NCBI GenBank assembly: GCA_958349075.1
Contig: CATWBR010000177.1
Span: forward strand, 1 to 8,609
Origin: an uncultured Clostridium sp.
GTDB lineage: Bacteria > Bacillota > Clostridia > Lachnospirales > Lachnospiraceae
Length of the DNA: 8,609 bases
Direction of reading: 5' to 3'
A program made the position numbers and the translations under genes. The notes under the pieces were generated by a model that saw only the letters and a program-made list of their open reading frames with translations, was not told where the DNA came from and did no database searches. Shown here one piece after another: positions 1-5,961 of this stretch. Each line of letters begins with the position of its first letter. The first letter of the stretch is position 1.

Positions 1-62
1 GTCATCTTCATCTCGCCTGAACCGCCGCTCAAAAATACTTTGGTAAACAGGAGGTTATTATC

Positions 63-1016
63 ATGAATGCAAACGCTTATCCAGGCTATGAATACCATCT
101 GAATCTCTATGATATCATTGCCAACGGTTCGGAAGAGGAAAAGGAAAAAGCCCGTGAGGAACAGAGGAAGTATATCAGCGGCTACGATCTTCCGGAAGGA
201 ATGACCATGAAGGACATCACCATCCCCGGCCCGGACGGGAATCCGCTTACCCTGCGTGTCTACACACCGGCCAACCTGCCGGAACGCGCCCCGATGCTTC
301 TGGAAATTCATGGCGGCGGCTTTGTCGGCGGCAGTCTGGACATAGACAATTACCGCTGCATCTATCTGGCCCAGCATACACCCTGCATCGTGATCGGCGT
401 AGACTACCGTCTCTGCAATGACAAGGTCCACTTCCCCGCTCCCCTCATGGACTGTTACGCGGCCCTGAACTGGATTTATGAACACGGCGGCGAACTGGGC
501 GGCGACAGGGAGCGCATCGCGGTCCACGGCACCAGCGCCGGAGCCAACCTGACGGCGGGCCTGGCACTGTATGCCCGCGACCACAAAGGGCCGAACATTG
601 CGATGAGCATTCTCAACTGCCCGCCCCTGACCATCGAGACCTTCACTTCCACCGTCCAGAACAGCCGGTACGCGTTAAGCAGCGGCGCCTTCGAAGAGTC
701 GGTGGAATACATTTACCTGAATGATAACGGATATAACGGCGGGATGCCCAATTACTATGCCATGCCCGGGTATTGCAGGGATCTCAAACACCTTCCCGCC
801 ACCTGCATCATCATAGCCGAATATGACCCGCTCCGCGACGACGGACTGGCCTATGCAAACCGCCTCCTCCAGGCCGGAGTCCCCTGCGAGGTCATTGTCG
901 CTCCGCGTGTCGGCCACGGTTTCTGCGTTGTGGATCACCCGCTGACAAGGTGGGTGCATAATGGGGTGTGCGCCTCCCTGCGAAGGGAATTCGGGATGGA
1001 GATTGGCGAATTTTAA
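63..1016 (+). CDS. alpha/beta hydrolase, HSL-type esterase (Abhydrolase_3)
   Basis: This 317-residue protein is a probable cytosolic carboxylic-ester hydrolase of the hormone-sensitive-lipase (bacterial family IV) group. The oxyanion-hole motif HGGGF is at residues 83-87. The nucleophile elbow GTSAG is at 156-160, giving Ser158. Asp255 (in YDPLRDD) and His285 (in GHGF) complete the triad. An N-terminal cap-like segment (about residues 1-60, rich in Glu/Lys) precedes the core, as is usual in the family, and total length is normal. There is no signal peptide or membrane segment. The ATG has an excellent AGGAGG site at 49-54 with 8-nt spacing. The elbow reads GTSAG rather than GDSAG; both subgroups are known in this family. 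The gene converges on the type B esterase and ends just before a shared terminator, so it is not part of the leftward operon. The substrate is unknown; short-chain acyl esters are typical for the family. The family call is firm and the physiological role is not. Confidence 0.93.
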   Translation: MNANAYPGYEYHLNLYDIIANGSEEEKEKAREEQRKYISGYDLPEGMTMKDITIPGPDGNPLTLRVYTPANLPERAPMLLEIHGGGFVGGSLDIDNYRCIYLAQHTPCIVIGVDYRLCNDKVHFPAPLMDCYAALNWIYEHGGELGGDRERIAVHGTSAGANLTAGLALYARDHKGPNIAMSILNCPPLTIETFTSTVQNSRYALSSGAFEESVEYIYLNDNGYNGGMPNYYAMPGYCRDLKHLPATCIIIAEYDPLRDDGLAYANRLLQAGVPCEVIVAPRVGHGFCVVDHPLTRWVHNGVCASLRREFGMEIGEF

Positions 1017-1036
1017 AACTACAATACTTACGCTGC

Positions 1037-1068
1037 AAAAAGATGCCCTTAAAAAAGAGCATCTTTTT
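1037..1068. terminator. bidirectional intrinsic terminator between convergent esterase genes
   Basis: The arms AAAAAGATGC (1037-1046) and GCATCTTTTT (1059-1068) are perfect inverted repeats. The interior adds CTT/AAG pairing beyond one mismatch. The A-run and T-run flank the GC part of the stem, so each strand gets a hairpin followed by U residues. It lies 20 nt past the stop of the rightward hydrolase and just past the stop of the leftward esterase at 1073, so it can end both transcripts. Confidence 0.85.
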
Positions 1069-1072
1069 ACGT

Positions 1073-2557
1073 CTATCTTGCAATCAAATCTTTTTTCCTG
1101 CACTCCACCCTGGCATTCCGGGGTCTCTCAAACATCTCAATCCGTCTGTCCAGTCTCATGGTCAGAGGTTTTTTTGCCCGATACGGCTCCCATTTTGGAA
1201 GCACGCTGTCTTTCTTGCCGCCTGGCGTACCGTATTTTACAAAATTCGCCCAATAGGTATTGCAGGCCTCGGCCAGGAGGTAATCCTCTCCCTCCCACGG
1301 CCTCCAGGAACGCATCAGCGTCCTGAATACATACCACAGGTCCGCCGCATGGAACGGTCCCATATCATCCCCCGGAAGCATGCGTTCCAGGCTGTAAAGA
1401 AAGGTTTCCCCCTTTCCCTGGCGCTCCCGCAGTTCGGCAAACGCCTCGGCCGCACTCTGCAGCAGTTCCGTTGCCATGGCGTTCTGGTATTCGGTAAATT
1501 CCGGTCCGTCCTTCGGGCAGAGGGCGAGATAATTCCCGGCCTTGTCTCCCAGCGCCTCCTGCATCACCTGTTCCAGATGGCTCCTGTCCCTGGCAAAAAC
1601 CAGGCCCTCCATCGCCGTATATCCAATCAGGCAGGGCATCTCCGGCGTCTCACCGGCCCGGCAGCAATCCACCATGCTCTTTTCCAGGACATAGCCGTCC
1701 ACAACCGGCCCGCGCTGAAGCTCCGGTCCCGGCATCGTCTCTTTCCACCGTCTGAGCAGCTCCGGACCGGACAGCGCTCTCGCCTCCCCGATCGAAGTGA
1801 CCCCGAGCGCAGCCAGACTTGTACGTTCTTCCGCTTTCTTCAGATTCGGGAATTCCATATCCGGGAATGGGGACAGGCCGCCTCCGCTCTGCATGATCAC
1901 TTTTGCATAGAGGCCCTTTGTCAGCGGAGAACATACCAGCGCCTGCACACAGCACGCTCCGGCCGACTGTCCGGCCAGGGTAATCTGATCCGGATCACCT
2001 CCGAATGAAGCGATATTTCTCCTGACCCAGCGAAGCGCCGCAATCTGATCTAACAGCCCGTAATTTCCCGATCCTCCATGTTCACTCTCTTGATCCAGTT
2101 CCGGATGGACCATCCATCCGAATATATTCAGCCTGTAGTTGATTGTAACCAGAATCACGCCTTTTCTGGCAAAATGCTCCCCGTCAAAATGAGCGGAATG
2201 GCCGTACCCGGTCATAAACGCTCCGCCATGGATCCAGAACAGGACCGGAAGCTTCTCATCCGCAGACTGTGCCGGCGTCCATACATTCAGGTACAGACAG
2301 TCTTCGCTCATTTCCTCCTCACAGGGATAAAATTCCTTCTCATAAAAGCTTCCTTTTCCAACCCCAAGCTGATAACACCTGGCCGATGCCCTGGCGCAGT
2401 CCCTGACGCCGTTCCAGTCTGCTGCCGGTTCGGGCGCTCTCCATCTAAGCTCCCCTGTCGGGGGAGCCGCATAGGGGATTCCGTAAAATGCCGTGATGCC
2501 CGGCCAACCGCAGGGGATTCCGAGAATTTTTCCATTTTCAACCGATACTTCTCTCAT
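1073..2557 (-). CDS. type B carboxylesterase
   Basis: This is a serine esterase of the COesterase family (para-nitrobenzyl-esterase/cholinesterase fold). It has 494 residues from the start chosen here, close to the family's usual 490-500. In this numbering, EDCLYLNVW at about 85-93 is the family's second signature. HGGAF at 110-114 is the oxyanion hole and GQSAG places nucleophile Ser198. Glu317 (in TAMEG) and His403 (in FHAAD) are the expected acid and base. GIPYAAPP near residue 26 is the typical N-terminal motif. There is no signal peptide, so it should act in the cytosol. An upstream in-frame GTG at 2629 would add 24 residues, but these resemble nothing in the family and would be encoded inside a large inverted repeat. 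The ATG at 2557 has GGAAGG/GGATGG sequence 8-12 nt upstream. It is the last gene of the TRAP cluster, 110 bp after dctP. Its position suggests it hydrolyses the imported solute or a derivative; the substrate is unknown. Confidence 0.94.
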   Translation of the reverse strand: MREVSVENGKILGIPCGWPGITAFYGIPYAAPPTGELRWRAPEPAADWNGVRDCARASARCYQLGVGKGSFYEKEFYPCEEEMSEDCLYLNVWTPAQSADEKLPVLFWIHGGAFMTGYGHSAHFDGEHFARKGVILVTINYRLNIFGWMVHPELDQESEHGGSGNYGLLDQIAALRWVRRNIASFGGDPDQITLAGQSAGACCVQALVCSPLTKGLYAKVIMQSGGGLSPFPDMEFPNLKKAEERTSLAALGVTSIGEARALSGPELLRRWKETMPGPELQRGPVVDGYVLEKSMVDCCRAGETPEMPCLIGYTAMEGLVFARDRSHLEQVMQEALGDKAGNYLALCPKDGPEFTEYQNAMATELLQSAAEAFAELRERQGKGETFLYSLERMLPGDDMGPFHAADLWYVFRTLMRSWRPWEGEDYLLAEACNTYWANFVKYGTPGGKKDSVLPKWEPYRAKKPLTMRLDRRIEMFERPRNARVECRKKDLIAR

Positions 2558-2565
2558 CTGTCTGA

Positions 2566-2575
2566 CCATCCTTCC
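2566..2575 (-). promoter_or_regulatory. ribosome binding site deciding the esterase start
   Basis: On the minus strand GGAAGGATGG lies 8-12 nt before the ATG at 2557. An ATG at 2569 abuts the purine run with no spacing. The GTG at 2629 has only a weak GGGG upstream. Together with homology beginning at residue 25 of the longest frame, this favours 2557. The site is modest in strength. Confidence 0.5.
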
Positions 2576-2579
2576 ACAG

Positions 2580-2649
2580 TAAGAGCCCAGCCCTGAGTGC
2601 GCCGTTAAAATCACATCAGCCAGCTTCACGTCCCCGGGCCGGGCTCTTA
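2580..2649 (-). repeat. 14-bp inverted repeat / large stem-loop between dctP and esterase
   Basis: The minus-strand RNA has TAAGAGCCCGGCCC (2649-2636), a 42-nt loop, then GGGCTGGGCTCTTA (2593-2580). The arms pair over all 14 positions in RNA, counting one G-U wobble; at the DNA level 13 of 14 match. The stem starts 18 nt after the dctP stop and ends 22 nt before the esterase ATG. No U-run follows it (the next bases are CTGTGG), so it is not a normal intrinsic terminator. Plausible roles are 3'-end protection of dctP mRNA, as at other binding-protein genes, or control of esterase expression. Confidence 0.75.
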
Positions 2650-2667
2650 TCTTAATTATGTATTGTA

Positions 2668-3810
2668 TTATTCAGCGGCTGCCCTGGCAGCTTCAACATA
2701 GCTGTCCACAAAAGCCGGATCAATGTTTTCTTTCATCATGTCGATTACAACCTGGGATGCATTGCCGTACAGCTCCTTGATTTCATCCGTCACTGGTGTC
2801 ACTTCAATGCCGTAATCCTTTTGGCACAGTTCGGACATCCTGGCATCGTCATCAGCGGTTCCCGCCAACTGGTATCTCTCACAGAACAGCACAAACTGGT
2901 CACAGGCAAGCTTCTGCTCCTCGCTCATGCCGTCATATTTTGACTTGTTCATCACATAGGTGCTGACAAATGGAATATGGTTTGTCTCTACAACATATTT
3001 CTGTACTTCACAGAGCTTGGCTCCCACGATAGATGCCCATGGATTTTCCTCCGCATCCAGCATTCCCTGCTGAAGGGCAATATACAATTCTCCAAAGGCC
3101 AGGGGCGTAGGATTGGTTCCCAGCTCTTTCCAGAAGGCCATATGGTACTTATTTTCCTGGGTACGGATGTTAAGTCCCTGAAGGTCTGCTGCCGTTGTGA
3201 CCGGCTTGTTGCTGGACAGGATACGGAAATCGGGGGCATACATCGTAGCCAGATGCAGGCCCGCCTTATTGTAGTACGGTTCCAGTTGATCCTTAAAACT
3301 CGCTAAGACCTTATTGGCAGAGTCCACATCCGTGTACAGGCCGCCGATATCCAGCACCGCCAGCTCCGGAATCAGACCGACCTGGGAGGTAGGAGCTCCG
3401 GTAAACATATCCACGCTTCCCATCTGTGCTCCCTCGATCAGCTCCACATCTCCGCCGAGCTGTCCGCCCGGATAGAAATTAACAACAAAGTTACCATCCG
3501 TCCATGTCTTCGCCGCCTCAATCGCCGCATAGATGGCGTCTCCCATGACGGTGCCGTCCACCGTACCGGAGCAGCCAAGCGAGAGTTCAATCGGATCGCA
3601 GGCAATACTTGTATTCAGTCCTTCCGATGCAATCGCGATAAGCTCCGCATTCCCCGCAGAAGCGGTGACGGCATCCGTGCTCCCTCCGGCGTCTTTCGCA
3701 GCCGTCTCAGAACCGGCCGTGGCGGAACTTTCCTTGCCGGAGCCGCCGCAGCCCGCCATGGACAGGGCCATAGATACAGATAACATAACCGCAATAATTT
3801 TCTTTTTCAT
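2668..3810 (-). CDS. dctP: TRAP transporter solute-binding lipoprotein, DctP family
   Basis: This is the extracytoplasmic solute receptor of a tripartite ATP-independent (TRAP) transporter, 380 residues long. It begins with a lipoprotein signal: Lys-rich start, hydrophobic core and lipobox SMAGC, with lipidation at Cys21. A Ser/Ala/Gly-rich tether (about 22-55) follows. The mature domain has the family pattern: YPGGQLGGDVELIEGAQMG at 113-131, then LQGLNIRTQ with Arg216, the position of the conserved arginine that usually clamps a substrate carboxylate. The segment at 235-258 (PLAFGELYIALQQGMLDAEE) is the typical hinge region. An organic acid or sugar acid is therefore likely, but the sequence does not say which. 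The ATG has AGGAGG at 3818-3823 with 7-nt spacing. It follows dctM after 112 bp rather than leading the operon, as many TRAP operons do. Several cysteines in the mature part (71, 80, 267, 303, 310, 329) are unusual for an exported protein but tolerable in an anaerobe. Confidence 0.96.
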   Translation of the reverse strand: MKKKIIAVMLSVSMALSMAGCGGSGKESSATAGSETAAKDAGGSTDAVTASAGNAELIAIASEGLNTSIACDPIELSLGCSGTVDGTVMGDAIYAAIEAAKTWTDGNFVVNFYPGGQLGGDVELIEGAQMGSVDMFTGAPTSQVGLIPELAVLDIGGLYTDVDSANKVLASFKDQLEPYYNKAGLHLATMYAPDFRILSSNKPVTTAADLQGLNIRTQENKYHMAFWKELGTNPTPLAFGELYIALQQGMLDAEENPWASIVGAKLCEVQKYVVETNHIPFVSTYVMNKSKYDGMSEEQKLACDQFVLFCERYQLAGTADDDARMSELCQKDYGIEVTPVTDEIKELYGNASQVVIDMMKENIDPAFVDSYVEAARAAAE

Positions 3811-3923
3811 TATGATTCCTCCTGATATAAAATGTTTGTATTTTTTCGTACTTATTCGTTCTTCTCCGGTTATTCCCGGGTTGTTCCTGTTTTAGATGCA
3901 TCTGATACATATGCCGCATGATT

Positions 3924-5210
3924 TTATATTAAGCACAGACTGATAGCCGGGATAAACGTGATCAGAAGCAGCGCGAGCAGAAAGCAGCCGATAAACGGCA
4001 CGGTCTTGACACCCAGACGCACAACCGGGATTTCTACCAGCGGAGCCGTGACAAAGAGGTTCATTCCAAAAGGCGGAGTGACAAATCCCACAGCCAGAGC
4101 CGTAACCATGACAACACCCAGATGAATCGGGTCGATTCCGAATCCTGTGGCAACCGGCATGATAATCGGTGCGATAATCATGACCGCCGGGCCTACATCC
4201 ATAAACATTCCGATGAGCAGCAAAAGCAGAAGCAAAACGACAAACAGCATATATTTATTAGAGATCGTTGTTCCAATCAGCGCCTGAATCACGTTGGATG
4301 CTTTTAAAAGAATCAGCACGCGGCTGAATCCCTGAGCCAGGGCTATCATCATGAGAATCGGCGCATAGGAAGCGATAGCATCCTTAAAGAGCTGCGGGAT
4401 ATCCCTGAATGTAATGCTCTTATAGACAAACAGGCATACAATCAGCGCGTAGATAACGGAGATGCAGGCAGCCTCCGTGGGAGTGACGAAACCTCCGTAA
4501 ATACCGCCCAGAATGATAACGGGAGTCAAGAGAGCCCAGAAACCTTCCATGAAAATGTTAAGGAAACCTCTTGCCTTCAGAGCCTCATAATTGGCTGCAA
4601 TTTTCTCCTTGTCCTCGCCCTTTCTTTTGCAGTATAACCAGCAGTAAAACATGATGACGAAAGCGATCAGGCAGCCCGGAAGGACTCCCGCCTTAAACAG
4701 GTTTCCGACGGATGCTCCCGTAAACAGACCGAACATGATAAACGGGATGCTGGGAGGAATAATAACGCCCAGTCCTCCGGCCGTCGCCACAATGGCCGCC
4801 GAAAATACCTTGTCATATCCCAGGCTGACCAGAATCGGGATACACATGGTTCCAACCGCCGACGCCGTAGCCGGACCGGAACCGGAAATTGCGCCGTAAA
4901 ACAGGCAGGTGATGACAACGGCGCATGGGATACCGGCCGTTCTTTTTCCAACGATAATTGCAAAAATGTCAAATAAACGCTTCGAGATTCCTCCCCTTGT
5001 CATAAGAGCTCCCGACAGCATAAAGAGCGGCACCGCCAGGATTGGAGTCGTATTAAGCCCGGAAATCATTGCCTGGATAATATAGTTCATATTTCCCGGA
5101 AAGCTGCTGTTAATAAGCTGCGGAATCACTGTCGCCAGCCCCATGGCAACCGCCATCGGCAGGGCCAGGACCATTGCAACCAGAAATGCCCCAAAAACTA
5201 ATCCTAACAT
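3924..5210 (-). CDS. dctM: TRAP transporter large permease, DctM family
   Basis: This is the large membrane subunit that forms the ion-coupled translocation path of the TRAP transporter. At 428 residues it is full length for DctM, with about 11-12 hydrophobic segments. Family hallmarks are all present: GAISGSGPATASAVGT at 106-121, GGLGVIIPPSIPF near 145-157, the duplicated-repeat motif GGFVTPTEAA at 239-248, MFMDVGPA at 335-342, and GFVTPPFGMNLFV at 375-387. The start ATG overlaps the dctQ stop by one base (TAATG), so translation of the two permease subunits is probably coupled. A clear AAGGAGG at 5221-5227 lies 10 nt upstream. Transport by this class is driven by a Na+ or H+ gradient, not ATP (family knowledge). 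Nothing is truncated or missing. Confidence 0.97.
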   Translation of the reverse strand: MLGLVFGAFLVAMVLALPMAVAMGLATVIPQLINSSFPGNMNYIIQAMISGLNTTPILAVPLFMLSGALMTRGGISKRLFDIFAIIVGKRTAGIPCAVVITCLFYGAISGSGPATASAVGTMCIPILVSLGYDKVFSAAIVATAGGLGVIIPPSIPFIMFGLFTGASVGNLFKAGVLPGCLIAFVIMFYCWLYCKRKGEDKEKIAANYEALKARGFLNIFMEGFWALLTPVIILGGIYGGFVTPTEAACISVIYALIVCLFVYKSITFRDIPQLFKDAIASYAPILMMIALAQGFSRVLILLKASNVIQALIGTTISNKYMLFVVLLLLLLLIGMFMDVGPAVMIIAPIIMPVATGFGIDPIHLGVVMVTALAVGFVTPPFGMNLFVTAPLVEIPVVRLGVKTVPFIGCFLLALLLITFIPAISLCLI

Positions 5211-5713
5211 TACTCTGCCACCTCCTTATTTTCTTTATTGTCTTTCTTCCAGAACCATTTTACCAAATCCTGAATCTGACGGATGACGCCTATCACGGAA
5301 CCGACAAACACGGAACCGTAAAGTACGTACATCGGTACTTCCATAGCCGGACTCTTCATACCGCCCCGCATGGAGTTCATCATTGCAAAATAGCCGTAAT
5401 AAGAAAAATACGTAAAGAAAATCAGGGTGACAACGCGTCCGGCCAAATCAAATATCTTTTTGACCGAATCCGGGAAAAATCCCACCAGGATATCCACCTT
5501 CAGCATCTTATTTCTGCGTATACAGTAACCGATCGATAAGAATCCCGAGATAACAAATGAGAATCTGCAGAATTCTTCCGGCCACGACATCGACTCCCGA
5601 TAGACAAAACGCATGATAATCTGTGCAAACATAACTGCCGTCATGAGAATCAGAAGAATCATTAAAAGACATTCTTCAAAGTTCTCATCGAACCATTTCC
5701 AAAATTTTTTCAC
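5210..5713 (-). CDS. dctQ: TRAP transporter small permease, DctQ family
   Basis: This is the small four-helix membrane subunit that partners DctM. From the GTG at 5713 it has 167 residues, a normal length. Hydrophobic segments run at about 14-35, 47-66, 82-102 and 121-140. The family motif is in the loop after helix 1: RFVYRESMSWPEEFCRF, about residues 31-47, where W-x-E-E is characteristic. The tail is highly charged and ends in the cytosol. The frame stays open to a GTG at 5734, but that codon lies upstream of the strong AAGGAGG (5723-5729). The GTG at 5713 sits 9 nt after it, and starting there gives the typical KKFWKWFDENFEE opening. It is the first gene of the transporter operon, downstream of a palindromic control region, and overlaps dctM by one base. 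Confidence 0.93.
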   Translation of the reverse strand: MKKFWKWFDENFEECLLMILLILMTAVMFAQIIMRFVYRESMSWPEEFCRFSFVISGFLSIGYCIRRNKMLKVDILVGFFPDSVKKIFDLAGRVVTLIFFTYFSYYGYFAMMNSMRGGMKSPAMEVPMYVLYGSVFVGSVIGVIRQIQDLVKWFWKKDNKENKEVAE

Positions 5714-5722
5714 TTTGGAAAC

Positions 5723-5729
5723 CCTCCTT
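5723..5729 (-). promoter_or_regulatory. ribosome binding site deciding the dctQ start
   Basis: The minus strand reads AAGGAGG here, 9 nt before GTG at 5713. The alternative GTG at 5734 precedes this site and has no purine-rich site at proper spacing, so the shorter protein is preferred. Confidence 0.8.
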
Positions 5730-5742
5730 TCCACTTCCCCTT

Positions 5743-5748
5743 ATAATA
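5743..5748 (-). promoter_or_regulatory. putative -10 element of the dctQMP-esterase operon
   Basis: The minus strand has TATTAT within an A/T block (TAAATATTATAAGG), about 30 nt before the dctQ GTG. No recognisable -35 hexamer sits 16-18 nt upstream, where the DNA is GC-rich and palindromic. A -10 without a -35 fits an activator-dependent promoter, in line with the neighbouring AraC-type regulator. This is a visual call only. Confidence 0.4.
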
Positions 5749-5818
5749 TTTACGGTCTGCGGCGCTGCCGCTTTTCCTGCCGGCAGACAGACTGAAACTG
5801 TCTTTGCCGTCCGTAAAT
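5748..5818. promoter_or_regulatory. palindromic control region upstream of dctQ (candidate operators)
   Basis: Several nested inverted repeats fill this stretch. The outer arms are ATTTACGG (5748-5755) and CCGTAAAT (5811-5818), 8/8, with centres 63 bp apart. Inside are GCGGC-GCT-GCCGC (5759-5771), the 10-bp palindrome CTGCCGGCAG (5777-5786), and CAGACAG/CTGTCT with a 7-bp spacer (about 5785-5803). The left outer arm touches the putative -10. The region lies between the regulator's terminator and dctQ, where regulator-binding sites would be expected. Which repeat, if any, is bound is unknown. Confidence 0.45.
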
Positions 5819-5831
5819 TCAGAGTAACAGG

Positions 5832-5859
5832 AAAAAGTCCGCTGGTATACGGACTTTTT
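5832..5859. terminator. intrinsic terminator after the regulator gene
   Basis: The arms AAAAAGTCCG (5832-5841) and CGGACTTTTT (5850-5859) are perfect, with an 8-nt loop. On the minus strand the stem is followed by TTTTTCC. It lies about 100 nt past the stop of the regulator and before the dctQ control region, so it separates regulator and transporter transcripts. On the plus strand it also has a T-run and could work both ways. A smaller hairpin (GAAATG/CATTTC, loop GTAA in the RNA) sits at 5894-5909 in the same 3' untranslated region. Confidence 0.8.
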
Positions 5860-5961
5860 TTGTAGAGAGCGCACATTTTTCACGGTTTCCGGGGAAATGT
5901 TACCATTTCGAAGAATTGTTATTTGCGGTGGCCATAACGGGACTGAGCCGTTCCTTTGCGG

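Noticed and set aside
1..66. An open frame from the window edge ending in TGA that overlaps the hydrolase ATG (ATGA), suggesting the tail of an upstream operon gene.
   Set aside because: Only 21 codons are visible and they match nothing recognisable; another frame with a TAA at 44-46 is equally possible. It cannot be supported without more upstream sequence.
968..2008. A long open frame on the plus strand opposite the type B esterase.
   Set aside because: It is the antisense shadow of a gene with complete catalytic motifs. Its translation is rich in Arg, His, Pro and Cys, lacks any domain, and runs through the bidirectional terminator.
2558..2629. A 24-residue N-terminal extension of the type B esterase from GTG 2629.
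   Set aside because: Homology begins at the ATG 2557. The extension is encoded within the inverted repeat, and the GTG has only a weak ribosome site.
5791..5805. A possible catabolite-repression (cre) site in the dctQ control region, TGAAACTGTCTTTG.
   Set aside because: It differs from the cre consensus at several key positions, including the central CG.
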